A stretch of DNA of 64,000 nucleotides from Caballeronia zhejiangensis (GTDB lineage Bacteria; Pseudomonadota; Gammaproteobacteria; Burkholderiales; Burkholderiaceae): the NCBI RefSeq assembly GCF_000698575.1, contig NZ_JFHD01000008.1:62001-126000 (forward strand). The letters are read 5' to 3'. Below the pieces are notes generated by a model. It worked only from the letters and a program-made list of their open reading frames with translations, did not search any database and was not told where the DNA came from. Both the position numbers and the translations under genes were made by a program. Within the stretch, counting starts at the first letter, position 1; each line of letters starts with the position of its first letter. Below, piece after piece: positions 52,676 through 61,965 of the stretch.

Positions 52676-54135
52676 TTCGGCGTCTCCGTTTTATCGCTGG
52701 CGGTCTTGATCGCATCGTCGTCGCCGGTCACGCTCCAACCGCCGCCGACCGAGCGATAAAGCGCCACCGCGGCAAGCGCGTGTTCGCGCTTCGATTGATT
52801 CAGCGCATCGGCATCGCGCAGATACGATTGTTGCGCGTCGAGCACATCGAGAAAGCTGGCCGCGCCGCCCTTGTACAACTGCGTCGACAGCGTGAGCGAT
52901 TGACCGGATGCCGAGAGCGCTTCGGTGAGACGCGCGGTCGATTCGGTCGTGCTGACGAGATCGCTGCGCGTATCCTCGACATCCTTCAGCGCTTCGAGCA
53001 TCGTCTGACGCAGATGCAGTTCCGACTCGCGCATCCGGCTCTCGTTCTGCTCGATCTCCGCCGTGATGCGTCCGGCGTTGAAGATCGGGCTCGTCGCGTT
53101 GAGCGCGGCGGAAAAGAGGTTATCGGTCAGCGTCGGCAAGCCGAGATACGACGAGGCGAGCAAGCCATCCGACAAGCGCAGCGAGAACTTCGGATAACGC
53201 TCGGCACGCGCGACGCCCACTTCCGCCGCGCGCTGCTGAACGGTCGCATACGCGACGAGCACATCGGGGCGGCGCAACAAGGCATCGGACGGCAACATCT
53301 GCGGCGCGCCGCTGGCGGGAACGGGAATCACGGGCGCGTCGCCCGCATCCGCGAGCATCAGCCTGTCGATGGATTCCGGCGTGCGGCCCGAATACACCGC
53401 GATCAGACTCAGCTGATGCTGGATCGTCGATTGCGTGCGCGGGATGCGCGATTGCAGGTCGCTCAACTGATTCTGCGCACGCGCGACATCGAGTTGAGTC
53501 GACAGACCGTATTGCAGGCGTCGTTGCGTGAGTTCCAACGCGCGTTCGCGAATCTGCAGATTGTCTTGCAGGATCTTCGATTCCGCCTGCGCCCAGCGAA
53601 GGTCGACATACGCAGCGGCCGTGTCCGCGGCGAGCGCGAGCCTGATCTGATCCGCGGCGTGTTCGCGGCCGACGAGCTGCGCCTGCGATGCCAGCAGTTC
53701 CAGCCGCTCGCCGCCGAACACGTCCGGCGTCCAGCTCAGCGCGAGGCCGAAGCCCGCCTGCTTCACATAGCCGAGCGGCGGCGGCGTGTTCTGCCGCGTG
53801 TACGCGCCGCCCGCGTTCGCATCCAGTTGCGGGAGCAAGGCCGCGCGGCGTTGCGTCGTGAGCGCTTGCGCCTGCTTCACGCGCTCGACGGCGGCTTGAA
53901 CATCGAGGTTATCGTTCAGCACCGACGCGACGAGTTCATGCATCACCGGATCGTTGAACTGATTCCACCATGCAGCGGGATCGACGGCCTGTCTCGGCAC
54001 ATCGACGCTCCAGTCCGTGGGCGCGGTCGCGTTGACCGTCGCGGGAAGATCGGCGTGCGTGGCGGGCTGCACCGCGCACGCGGCGAGCGTCAGCGCGGTC
54101 ACGCCGGAAAGTATTGCGACGAGAAGTTTCTTCAT
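52672..54135 (-). CDS. Outer-membrane efflux lipoprotein (NodT/OprM type)
   Basis: The 487-residue protein has a lipoprotein signal (lipobox TLAAC, Cys20) and two TolC-like halves with the conserved WTPDVFGGERLELLASQA (about 135-152) and a KGGAASFLDVLDAQQSYL segment near 426-443. It forms the trimeric exit duct of a tripartite pump. It follows the MFS gene by 27 nt. Confidence 0.92.
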   Translation of the reverse strand: MKKLLVAILSGVTALTLAACAVQPATHADLPATVNATAPTDWSVDVPRQAVDPAAWWNQFNDPVMHELVASVLNDNLDVQAAVERVKQAQALTTQRRAALLPQLDANAGGAYTRQNTPPPLGYVKQAGFGLALSWTPDVFGGERLELLASQAQLVGREHAADQIRLALAADTAAAYVDLRWAQAESKILQDNLQIRERALELTQRRLQYGLSTQLDVARAQNQLSDLQSRIPRTQSTIQHQLSLIAVYSGRTPESIDRLMLADAGDAPVIPVPASGAPQMLPSDALLRRPDVLVAYATVQQRAAEVGVARAERYPKFSLRLSDGLLASSYLGLPTLTDNLFSAALNATSPIFNAGRITAEIEQNESRMRESELHLRQTMLEALKDVEDTRSDLVSTTESTARLTEALSASGQSLTLSTQLYKGGAASFLDVLDAQQSYLRDADALNQSKREHALAAVALYRSVGGGWSVTGDDDAIKTASDKTETPK

Positions 54136-54162
54136 GATCGAAGGATCCAGATAAGGCCCGGT

Positions 54163-55737
54163 TCAATGCGCGTCGGACGAAGGCGGCGCGCTCGTGATCG
54201 GCTTGGCGAACATCACCGTCATCAGGCCGAAGAGGAAACACAGCGCGAGCACGTAGAAGCAATCGGCGAAGGTCAGCACGAGCGCCTCGCGCATCACGAG
54301 CGCGTGCAGCGATGCCAGCCCCGCTTGCGACGCGTTCAACGCATCGCCGGCGACGGAAGCGAGATGCGCCGAACTGCGCGCGATCATGTCGTCGACGATC
54401 GGCCGGCCAATCGTCACACTCTCGTTCAGATGCAGGTAATGCAGATTGAGGCGATCGTTGAGCATCGTCGCGCTCACCGCGATGCCGATTGCGCCGCCGA
54501 GATTGCGCATCAGATTGAACAGCCCGCTCGCCGATTTGAGCCGCGATGGCGGAAGCGAACCGAGCGCCATCGTCACGATGGGCGGTACCGCGAATTGCTG
54601 GCCGATGCCGCGCAGCGCCTGCGGCAGCAGGAACTGTTGCCAGCCCCAGTCGTGCGTCAGCGGCGTATAGAAGTAACAGCCCGCGCCGAAGCAGATCAGA
54701 CCGAATGCGAGCAGCACGCGCATGTCGATGAAGCGCGACGCGAACCCGTACACGCCGATGGAAAGCAGTTGAAAACAGCCGACGGAAAGCAGCGCGAGAC
54801 CCGTATGCAGCGAATCGAAGCCACGCACGCGCGCGAGGAACACGGGCGTCAGAAACACCGACACGAAGATGCCGATGCCCGTCACGAACGAAAGCAGACT
54901 GCCGATCGCGAAGTTGCGCACCGCGAGCGCACGCAGATCGACGATCGGATCCTTCGCCGTGAACGCATGCACGAGGAACAGGAAGCCGCAGATCCCCGAA
55001 ATCCACGCACAGACGATGATGACGTCGTCGCCGAACCAGTTCTTGCGCGGCCCTTCTTCGAGCACGTATTCCAGACAGCCGAGAAAGCCCGACATCAGCA
55101 CGATGCCGATGTAATCGCCCTTCTTCAGCAGCGAAACATTGGGCTCGTCGACGTGCACGTACTTCGGCACGAGCAACGCGACGACGAGACCCGGCACCAC
55201 GTTCAGATAGAAGAGCCAGTGCCACGACCATTGATCGGTGATCCATCCGCCGATCACCGGTCCGACTGCGGGCGCGAGCGACGCCAGCGCGCCGATAGTT
55301 GTAGATGCAATCAATCGCTGCTTGCCGGGGAACAGCACGAAGGCGGTCGTGAAGACGGTCGGGATCATCGCGGCGCCGAGCGCGCCTTGCAGTCCGCGAA
55401 AGAGGATCATCGAATTGATGTCCCACGCCATGCCGCACAACATGCTCGTGAGCGTGAAGCCGATTGCCGATGCGACGAACAGCCAGCGCGTGGAGAACAC
55501 TTTCGAGAGCCAGCCCGACATCGGAATGACGAGAATTTCGGCAATCAGATACGACGTCTGCACCCACGACAGCTCGTCCTGGCTCGCCGACAATCCGCCG
55601 CCGATATCCTTGAGCGACGACGCGACGATCTGAATATCGAGCGTCGCCATGAAGAAGCCGAGGCACATCAGCGCGAAGGCGAACACGCGTTGCCGTATCG
55701 GCTGGCTCGCGGGATCGGAAGGAATGGTGTGTGTCAT
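54163..55737 (-). CDS. DHA2-family (EmrB-like) MFS drug efflux transporter
   Basis: The ATG at 55737 gives 524 residues with 14 predicted membrane helices. It has LDIQIVASSLKDIGG (motif D1-like) near residue 34, and LSWVQTSYLIAEILVIPMSGWL and RGLQGALGAAMIP (motif C-like) near 113. This is the 14-TM DHA2 group of EmrB/FarB. It takes drugs or fatty/aromatic acids from the inner membrane for export through the HlyD adaptor and the outer-membrane duct encoded on either side. Confidence 0.93.
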   Translation of the reverse strand: MTHTIPSDPASQPIRQRVFAFALMCLGFFMATLDIQIVASSLKDIGGGLSASQDELSWVQTSYLIAEILVIPMSGWLSKVFSTRWLFVASAIGFTLTSMLCGMAWDINSMILFRGLQGALGAAMIPTVFTTAFVLFPGKQRLIASTTIGALASLAPAVGPVIGGWITDQWSWHWLFYLNVVPGLVVALLVPKYVHVDEPNVSLLKKGDYIGIVLMSGFLGCLEYVLEEGPRKNWFGDDVIIVCAWISGICGFLFLVHAFTAKDPIVDLRALAVRNFAIGSLLSFVTGIGIFVSVFLTPVFLARVRGFDSLHTGLALLSVGCFQLLSIGVYGFASRFIDMRVLLAFGLICFGAGCYFYTPLTHDWGWQQFLLPQALRGIGQQFAVPPIVTMALGSLPPSRLKSASGLFNLMRNLGGAIGIAVSATMLNDRLNLHYLHLNESVTIGRPIVDDMIARSSAHLASVAGDALNASQAGLASLHALVMREALVLTFADCFYVLALCFLFGLMTVMFAKPITSAPPSSDAH

Positions 55738-55748
55738 CGCCGCGCTCC

Positions 55749-56840
55749 TCAGCCGTTCGACTGCTTCGCGAGATGCACCTTCACCGTCGCCGACAAGCCC
55801 GGACGCAGCACCGTTTCCATGCCCTTCGGCACATCGAGGCGGATGCGAACCGGCACCCGCTGCACGATCTTCGTGAAGTTGCCCGTCGCGTTCTCGGCGG
55901 GCAGCACGCTGAAGGTCGCGCCGGTCGCGGGCGCGAGACTTTCGACGTGACCGGTGAGCGGCACGCTCGATGCGTCGAGTTCGACGTCGGCTTCGTCGCC
56001 CGCGCGCATCTTCTTCAACTGATCTTCCTTGAAGTTCGCATCGACCCAAAGGCCCGTCGACGGAACGATGGTCAGCAGCGATGTGCCCACGTTCGCGAGC
56101 ACGCCCACGCGCGCCGTGCGATTGCCGACATAGCCATCGACCGGCGAACGGATCGTCGTGTATTCGACGTTCAGCTCCGCGACACGACGTGCCGCTTCCG
56201 CTGTCGCGACGCGCGCCTGCGCATCGGCGATCTGCGCTTCGATCACGCTTAACTGACGCTTGGCCGCGACGAGCGACGCGCCGCTGCGATCCACCGCCGC
56301 CTGCGCCTTCGTGTAGTCCGCGTCCGCGCGCTCGACGATCTGGTTCGACACCGCATCGTCCTTCACGAGTTCGCGATAGCGGGAACGGTCCTGCCCGGTG
56401 CGCGTGAGTTCCGCCGACGACGCGCGCACTTCCGCCTGCTGCTGGTTGATGACGGCCGCCTGCAGCGCGTCCTTCGCCTGCAACTCGACCACCGCCGCGC
56501 GCGCGCCCGACAATTCGGCGTCGGCTTGAGCGAGGCGCGCATCGTAATCGCGGGCGTCGAGGCGGATCAGCACTTGCCCCGCCTTAACGGGCTGATTGTC
56601 CTGCACGAGCACGTCGGTGACGAAACCGTTCACCTTCGGCGCAAGCACGGTGACATCGCCGCCGACGTAGGCATCGTCGGTCGTCTGAATGAAGCGCAGC
56701 ACGAGCGCCCAGTACGTGGCCGCCGCGATCAGCACGAGCCCGACCAGGCCAAGCGCGAGCAGCATCCAGGGAATCTTGCGCGCGGGCCGCGCGAGCGCCG
56801 GCGCCGCTACCGAAGGAATATTCGTCGTAGGAGTCGTCAT
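55749..56840 (-). CDS. HlyD/EmrA-type membrane fusion protein
   Basis: I use ATG 56840 (MTTPTTNIPS); in-frame ATGs at 56855 and 56891 are possible, and none has a clear ribosome site. The 363-residue protein (from 56840) has one membrane helix (about 15-35), a lipoyl-like strand pair (TTDDAYVGGDVTVLAPKVNGFV, about 40-61), a long coiled-coil hairpin (about 90-180) and a second lipoyl half (IRSPVDGYVGNR, near 215). It links the MFS pump to the outer-membrane duct. First gene of the operon; its promoter holds two copies of a palindrome. Confidence 0.92.
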   Translation of the reverse strand: MTTPTTNIPSVAAPALARPARKIPWMLLALGLVGLVLIAAATYWALVLRFIQTTDDAYVGGDVTVLAPKVNGFVTDVLVQDNQPVKAGQVLIRLDARDYDARLAQADAELSGARAAVVELQAKDALQAAVINQQQAEVRASSAELTRTGQDRSRYRELVKDDAVSNQIVERADADYTKAQAAVDRSGASLVAAKRQLSVIEAQIADAQARVATAEAARRVAELNVEYTTIRSPVDGYVGNRTARVGVLANVGTSLLTIVPSTGLWVDANFKEDQLKKMRAGDEADVELDASSVPLTGHVESLAPATGATFSVLPAENATGNFTKIVQRVPVRIRLDVPKGMETVLRPGLSATVKVHLAKQSNG

Positions 56841-56849
56841 CTGCGATGA

Positions 56850-56861
56850 GTGCATATGCAC
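56850..56861. promoter_or_regulatory. Palindrome GTGCATATGCAC, copy 1, at the adaptor start codons
   Basis: A perfect 12-bp palindrome identical to that at 56919-56930. It covers the alternative ATG at 56855 and lies just before ATG 56840. Seen directly; repressor binding is inferred. Confidence 0.6.
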
Positions 56862-56909
56862 AATTAAGTTTGAAGGAAGGCTTGAATCCATTGCCCGTCA
56901 TAGCCCGGA

Positions 56910-56938
56910 AGACTAGTTGTGCATATGCACCAAGTCAA
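56910..56938 (-). promoter_or_regulatory. Promoter of the efflux operon with embedded operator (copy 2)
   Basis: On the minus strand TTGACT (56938-56933) and TAGTCT (56915-56910) are separated by exactly 17 bp. The perfect palindrome GTGCATATGCAC (56919-56930) fills most of that spacer, a classic place for a repressor. The second copy is 69 bp downstream. Confidence 0.65.
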
Positions 56939-56995
56939 CCGTCACGGCGCGCATGAATGAATGACGCAGACGGAAAGAATCGCGCCGAGCCTGTG

Positions 56996-57934
56996 CTACA
57001 AGGCGCGAAGACGGTTTGCCGGCGCGTCGGGACGCAGGCTCCCGTCGGCGCAGAAGCGCACGGCATGCTCGACGAACGCGCGCACCTTGGCCGGCAACAG
57101 CGCGCGCGTGCTGTACGCGATCCGGATTTCGATCGCGGAATCGACGCGCTCGTAGGCGTCGAGCAGCGTGACGAGCCGCCCCGACGCGACCTCGTCGGCC
57201 ACGAGCGCCGTCGGCAACACGCCGATGCCGAAGCCCTGCAAGGCCATCTCGCGATTGAACACCGCACTGTTCGACGTGATGTCGTGACTGAGCGGCACGC
57301 GCAGTTCCTCGCCGCCGATGCGGAACGTGAGCGCCGGCTTGCGGATCGACGGCGACATCGGCACGAAAACATGATCGGCGAGTTCGGACGGATGGCGCGG
57401 CGCGGGACGTTGCGCGAGATACGCGGGGCTCGCGACGAGCACGAGCGGAATGGTTTCCAGCAGGCGCGTGACGGCGGTATCGGTCGATAGCATGAAAGGC
57501 AGCACGATGGCGAGATCGTAGCCTTCGCCGACGAGATCGATGGGTCGCTCCGTCAGCGTCACGTCGAGGCGCACATGCGGATGCGCGCGCCTGAAGCTCG
57601 CGACGAGCGGCGCGTAGCGGCTCATCATCACGGTCGTGTGCGAGACGAGCCGCAACAGGCCGGTCGCTTCGCTCGCGCGGTTCGACGCGCGCTCTTCCAT
57701 CGCCTGCAATTCGTCGAGCAGACGCGAGCAGTCGGCGAAGAAGCGCTCGGCGGTTTCCGTCAGCGAGATCTGCCGCGTCGTGCGATTGAAGAGCCGGCTG
57801 CCGAGGCGGTCTTCGAGGCCGGCGATGGCACGCGATACGACGGGCGGCGACAAGCCGAGTATGTCGGCCGCACGCGCGAAGCTCTTCGCTTCGACCACCG
57901 TGCAAAACACCTTCAGGCTCGTCAGATAGTCCAT
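56996..57934 (-). CDS. LysR-family transcriptional regulator
   Basis: The ATG at 57934 gives 312 residues starting MDYLTSLKVFCTVVEAKSFA, the usual LysR opening; the longer frame adds an Arg-rich shadow. The HTH (about 17-37) and the LysR effector domain (with FRRAHPHVRLDVTLTERPIDLV near 112-133) are intact. It is upstream of the efflux operon on the same strand, 140-155 nt away, and divergent from an AhpD-like gene (174 nt between). Either neighbour could be its target. Confidence 0.87.
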   Translation of the reverse strand: MDYLTSLKVFCTVVEAKSFARAADILGLSPPVVSRAIAGLEDRLGSRLFNRTTRQISLTETAERFFADCSRLLDELQAMEERASNRASEATGLLRLVSHTTVMMSRYAPLVASFRRAHPHVRLDVTLTERPIDLVGEGYDLAIVLPFMLSTDTAVTRLLETIPLVLVASPAYLAQRPAPRHPSELADHVFVPMSPSIRKPALTFRIGGEELRVPLSHDITSNSAVFNREMALQGFGIGVLPTALVADEVASGRLVTLLDAYERVDSAIEIRIAYSTRALLPAKVRAFVEHAVRFCADGSLRPDAPANRLRAL

Positions 57935-58108
57935 GTGCGCGTTCGCGATGCGTGCGGAAGCCCCGATCATGGCACGAAGCCGCCGCATTCGCACGATGAG
58001 ACGATCGCGCGGTTTTACGAGCCGCGCGAGCATTCACGCGAAAGACGCACGCGCCTAAAGTTCAACCCATGCCATCCACATGGCCAACACCGAACGAAGG
58101 AGCACACC

Positions 58109-58645
58109 ATGTCACGTCTTTCCCAAATCAACGTCAACGAAGCAACGGGCGTCACCGCCGATCTTTTCGCCGCGATCAAGAAGGCCGCGGGCAAGGTGCC
58201 GAACGCTTACGCGACCATCGGCACGCATAGCCCGGCCGCGCTCGGCGCAGCGCTCAACGGCGATGCGATTCTCGCGAAGAGCAGCCTCGACAAGGCCGAT
58301 GTCGAAGCGATCAAGCTCGCCGTCAGCGAACTCGCGGGCTGTGATTACTGTGCCGCCGCGCATACGCTCGTCGGCAAGATGGTCGGGCTGTCGCAGAAGG
58401 AAACGCAGCAAATTCGCGCGGGCGAAGCGACCGGCAATGCAAAGCGCGATGCGCTCGTGCGCTTCGTGCGGCATGTCGCGGGCACGACCGGCACGATCGA
58501 CGCGGCGCGTCTTACCGAAGTGCGCGAAGCGGGCTATTCGGAAGCGCAAGTCATCGACACGCTGTTTGCGATGAGCGTCATCAATTTCACGAACCTCGTG
58601 AACCGCGTGAACGACACGGTGATCGACTTCCCTGCTCTCGTCTAA
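58109..58645 (+). CDS. AhpD-like carboxymuconolactone-decarboxylase-family protein
   Basis: The ATG at 58109 follows AAGGAG by 8 nt. The 178-residue protein contains [21 protein letters not shown] (about 75-95), where the CxxC-x3-H arrangement is the AhpD peroxidase-type active site, and a flanking all-helical fold. It probably acts as a disulfide-linked peroxidase helper or hydroperoxidase. Divergent LysR control is possible. Confidence 0.88.
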   Translation: MSRLSQINVNEATGVTADLFAAIKKAAGKVPNAYATIGTHSPAALGAALNGDAILAKSSLDKADVEAIKLAVSELAGCDYCAAAHTLVGKMVGLSQKETQQIRAGEATGNAKRDALVRFVRHVAGTTGTIDAARLTEVREAGYSEAQVIDTLFAMSVINFTNLVNRVNDTVIDFPALV

Positions 58646-59415
58646 GTTTGCGTCGAGCCTTTGGTCAGCCGGTCGATGACGGAACTCACGAGATCGACCG
58701 GCACCGGAAAGACGATCGTCGAGTTCTTGTCGCCGGCGATCGACGTGAGCGTTTGCAGATAGCGCAACTGCATCGCCTGCGGCTGCTGCGCGAGCATCTG
58801 CGCAGCTTGCAGCAGCTTCTCCGATGCCTGCAACTCGCCTTCCGCATGGATGATCTTCGCGCGCCGCTCGCGCTCCGCTTCGGCCTGGCGGGCGATCGCG
58901 CGGATCATCGTTTCGTTGATGTCGACGTCCTTGATCTCGACGTTCGATACCTTGATGCCCCATGCGTCCGTCTGCGAATCGAGCACGCGCTGGATGTCGG
59001 TATTGAGGCGCTCGCGCTCGGACAGCAACTCGTCGAGCTCGTGCTTGCCGAGAATCGCGCGCAACGTGGTTTGTGCGAGCTGGCTCGTCGCTTCGAGAAA
59101 ACGCGCGACCTGAATCACCGCCTTCTCCGGATCGACGACGCGAAAGTACACGACCGCATTCACCTTCACCGACACGTTGTCGCGCGTGATGACGTCCTGC
59201 GGCGGCACGTCGAACACGACGGTGCGCAAGTCCATTCGCACGACCTGCTGCACGACCGGAATGATGAGCACGAGCCCCGGCCCTTTCACCTTCCAGAAGC
59301 GCCCGAGCATGAACACGACGCCGCGCTCGTACTCGCGAAAAATACGCACCGCCGACGCGACGATGAAGACGACGAACGCAATGACAATGCCGCTGAAACC
59401 GAAGGTAAGCCCCAT
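58642..59415 (-). CDS. Slipin (stomatin/SPFH-family) membrane protein
   Basis: The 257-residue protein has an N-terminal membrane hairpin (about 4-24) and an SPFH domain with [13 protein letters not shown] (28-40), [23 protein letters not shown] (about 71-93) and the coiled-coil end [18 protein letters not shown]. With NfeD, encoded 25 nt upstream, it forms the widespread stomatin-NfeD pair thought to manage membrane-protein quality. It overlaps the AhpD stop by 4 nt, tail to tail. Confidence 0.93.
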   Translation of the reverse strand: MGLTFGFSGIVIAFVVFIVASAVRIFREYERGVVFMLGRFWKVKGPGLVLIIPVVQQVVRMDLRTVVFDVPPQDVITRDNVSVKVNAVVYFRVVDPEKAVIQVARFLEATSQLAQTTLRAILGKHELDELLSERERLNTDIQRVLDSQTDAWGIKVSNVEIKDVDINETMIRAIARQAEAERERRAKIIHAEGELQASEKLLQAAQMLAQQPQAMQLRYLQTLTSIAGDKNSTIVFPVPVDLVSSVIDRLTKGSTQT

Positions 59416-59440
59416 TTTTCAAGCCTCGTTGTCGATGTGT

Positions 59441-60823
59441 TCAGGAATGGCCCGCCTCGCGTTCGCCTTCGAGCGGCTCGACGGTCAGCGTAAGACCGTG
59501 GCGCGACATCACCCGCACGCGCGCGCCTTCTTGCGGCAACGCTCGCGGCGCGTCCGCCTGCACGCGCCAGCGTTCGCCCTGCACGCGCGCCCAGCCGCTG
59601 CCGGATTCGTGCGCCAGCATCACGCCGATGGTGCCGAGCATCGCTTCCCCGCCGCTCACGACGGGCCGCTTGCGCGCTTTCAACGCGACGCCCGACACGG
59701 TGAACACGAAGAGCGCCGTGAAGAGCGCGAGCCCGGCAACGAGCCCGACGGGAATGCCGAAGCCGGGAACGTCGGTATCGATCAGCATGAGCGCGCCGAT
59801 CGCGAACGCGATGATTCCGCCGATGCCGAGCGAGCCGAATGTCGGCAGAAACATTTCCGCGACGAGAAAGCCCATGCCGAGCACGATCAATCCGAGTCCG
59901 ACGAAACTGATCGGCAATAGTTGCAAAGCGAACAATCCGACGAGCAGGCAGATCGCGCCCGCGACGCCCGGCAGCACCATGCCCGGATTCGCGAACTCGA
60001 AGAAGAGGCCGTACATGCCGATCATCATCAGGATGAGCGCGACGCTCGGGTCGGTGATCGTCGCGAGAAAGCGGCTGCGCCAGTCGGGTTGCAGCACGAC
60101 GAGCGGCGCCTGTTTCGTCGCGAGAACGCGATCGCCGCTCGCGGTTTTGACATGACGGCCGTCGAGTTTCGCGAGCAGGTCGGGAACGTCGTTGGCGGTC
60201 ACGTCGATGACCTTCTGCTCCAGCGCTTCCGTCGCCGATAACGCGACCGCCTCGCGCACCGCGCGCTCGGCCCATTGCACGTTGCGTCCGCGCAATTGCG
60301 CGAGGCCGCGGATGTAGGCGGCGGCGTCCTGCATCTGCTTGCGCGTTTCGGTCGATTGCGCGTCTGCGTTCGACGCCGCCTTGCCCTCGCGCTCCGATCC
60401 GCCGATGCCAAGCTGCACCGGCGACGCCGCGCCCAGATTCGTGCCGGGCGCCATCGCGGCGATATGGCTCGCGTACGTGATGTACGTGCCCGCGCTCGCA
60501 GCGCGCGCCCCGCTCGGCGCGATGAACGCGGCCACCGGCACCGGCGACGCGAGCATCGCCTGAATGATCGAGCGCATCGAGAGATCGAGGCCGCCGGGCG
60601 TGTCGAGTTCGAGCACGACGAGTTGCGCGTGCTCGTCTGCGGCGCGGGCGAGCGAGCGCACGACGTAATCCGCGCTCGCCGGCCCGATCGCGCCCTTCAG
60701 CGGAATCACGACGACGGGCGCCGCCACGGCGGCTACGGCGCTCATCGGCACGAGGGCGAACGCCATCAGCAGCAGCGCGTGGCGCACGCGTCTGCACAGC
60801 CAGTCAGCGAAGTTCGTTTTCAT
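59441..60823 (-). CDS. NfeD-family membrane serine protease (long form)
   Basis: The ATG at 60823 begins a signal segment. The 460-residue long-form protein has a ClpP-like periplasmic domain (about 35-230) with LDTPGGLDLSMRSIIQAML and SGARAASAGTYITYAS (about 104-119), which holds the catalytic Ser of the Ser-Lys dyad. Four or more membrane helices (about 255-385) and a C-terminal OB-like NfeD domain (about 400-455) follow. Operon with slipin. It probably cleaves stomatin or membrane substrates. Confidence 0.93.
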   Translation of the reverse strand: MKTNFADWLCRRVRHALLLMAFALVPMSAVAAVAAPVVVIPLKGAIGPASADYVVRSLARAADEHAQLVVLELDTPGGLDLSMRSIIQAMLASPVPVAAFIAPSGARAASAGTYITYASHIAAMAPGTNLGAASPVQLGIGGSEREGKAASNADAQSTETRKQMQDAAAYIRGLAQLRGRNVQWAERAVREAVALSATEALEQKVIDVTANDVPDLLAKLDGRHVKTASGDRVLATKQAPLVVLQPDWRSRFLATITDPSVALILMMIGMYGLFFEFANPGMVLPGVAGAICLLVGLFALQLLPISFVGLGLIVLGMGFLVAEMFLPTFGSLGIGGIIAFAIGALMLIDTDVPGFGIPVGLVAGLALFTALFVFTVSGVALKARKRPVVSGGEAMLGTIGVMLAHESGSGWARVQGERWRVQADAPRALPQEGARVRVMSRHGLTLTVEPLEGEREAGHS

Positions 60824-60899
60824 CGGCGAAAGCCGGACGCGCATATGCGCGGCGGTTCCTCGTGTTTGGTCTCTCTTTTAGCTTAGGTCAATTGCGAGA

Positions 60900-61382
60900 T
60901 CACGGCCGGCGCGTCGTTCGGTCGATGACCTTTTCGACATCGGCCGTTTCGCCGAGCTCTTTCACGAAGCGCGCCGTGTCGAAGTCGCCCGACACGCAGC
61001 CGTCGAGATAGATGAAGCGGCGCTGCAACGTGAGCCACAAACTCGTTTTCTCGCGCCACTGCAGCGAGGCGTTGAGCGAATTCAGGCGCCGCGTCACGCT
61101 TTCGGCGATTTCCTTGTCGTAGTCGTAGCTGTTGGCGAGCCGGCAGCGCCCCGCGATCCAGCAGCTATTGCCGCGTTCGATGCGGTAATGCGCTTCGTCG
61201 AGCCATTCCTGATGCGTTTCGACCGGGCCGCGCGGAGCGGCGCAATCGGCGATGGCGCTCGAAACGTGCAGAAACGGATCGTTGCCGCGGTTCTCGCGCC
61301 TTTCTTCGGAGTGTGTCCCGTACGGGGCCGCGGCGAGCACAGCCGCCAGCGCGAGCGTTCCGTAAGCCGCGTTTCGTGTCAT
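60900..61382 (-). CDS. BON-domain-like periplasmic protein
   Basis: The ATG at 61382 starts a signal peptide (MTRNAAYGTLALAAVLAAAP); an ATG eight codons earlier would add a basic tail. The 160-residue protein has four Cys (in ADCAAP, NSCWIAGRC, DGCVSG) and a region AESVTRRLNSLNASLQWREK...FIYLDGCVSGD that fits a BON-like phospholipid-binding motif. The family assignment is moderate. Divergent from yjbQ by 124 nt. Confidence 0.65.
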   Translation of the reverse strand: MTRNAAYGTLALAAVLAAAPYGTHSEERRENRGNDPFLHVSSAIADCAAPRGPVETHQEWLDEAHYRIERGNSCWIAGRCRLANSYDYDKEIAESVTRRLNSLNASLQWREKTSLWLTLQRRFIYLDGCVSGDFDTARFVKELGETADVEKVIDRTTRRP

Positions 61383-61506
61383 CGTGCGCGCCTTTCGTGG
61401 AGCCATCGTCCAGACAGCATAGTTCATCGCGTCGAATCGAACGCCACGCGGGAAGCCGGTAAACTCACGATGTGGCGCACCGCCCATTCCTCGCACCGAG
61501 ACCGAC

Positions 61507-61926
61507 ATGAAACAGGCACTCCACCATCTGACGGTCGCGACAGGCTCGCGCGGCCTGCACGAAGTCACCCGCGACGTCGATCACTGGATCGACCTTCAGG
61601 ACATCCGCACTGGCTTGCTCACGCTGTTTTGCCGGCATACGTCGGCATCGTTGCTGATTCAGGAGAACGCCGACCCCGACGTGCGCGTGGATCTCGAACG
61701 CTATTTCGAGTCGGTCGCGCCGGAAGCGCCCGGCCGCTACGTGCACGACACCGAAGGCCCCGACGACATGCCCGCGCATCTGCGCACCGCGCTGACCACG
61801 GTGCAGCTTTCGATTCCCGTCGAGGCTGGCCGGATGGTGCTCGGCACTTGGCAGGGCATCTACGTGTTCGAGCACCGGACGGCGCAGCATCAGCGCGAAC
61901 TCGTCTTGCATCTGATCGGTGAGTGA
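61507..61926 (+). CDS. yjbQ: YjbQ/UPF0047 family protein
   Basis: The 139-residue protein has FCRHTSASLLIQENADPDVRVDL (about 42-64) and GTWQGIYVFEHR (about 113-124), the hallmark of the YjbQ family. Members have weak thiamine-phosphate synthase activity and are linked to thiamine salvage; the true role is unsettled. It lies 39 nt before the HTH-ATCase gene. Confidence 0.92.
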   Translation: MKQALHHLTVATGSRGLHEVTRDVDHWIDLQDIRTGLLTLFCRHTSASLLIQENADPDVRVDLERYFESVAPEAPGRYVHDTEGPDDMPAHLRTALTTVQLSIPVEAGRMVLGTWQGIYVFEHRTAQHQRELVLHLIGE

Positions 61927-61929
61927 CCT

Positions 61930-61950
61930 AATATACGCACCGCGTATATT
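61930..61950. promoter_or_regulatory. Perfect inverted repeat just upstream of the HTH-ATCase gene
   Basis: AATATACGC (61930-61938) and GCGTATATT (61942-61950) form a perfect 9-bp inverted repeat with a 3-nt centre, right after the yjbQ stop and 15 nt before the pyrB-like start. It is AT-rich in GC-rich surroundings and looks like an operator; the encoded N-terminal HTH makes autoregulation an attractive inference. Confidence 0.6.
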
Positions 61951-61965
61951 TCGGGAGCGGTGACG

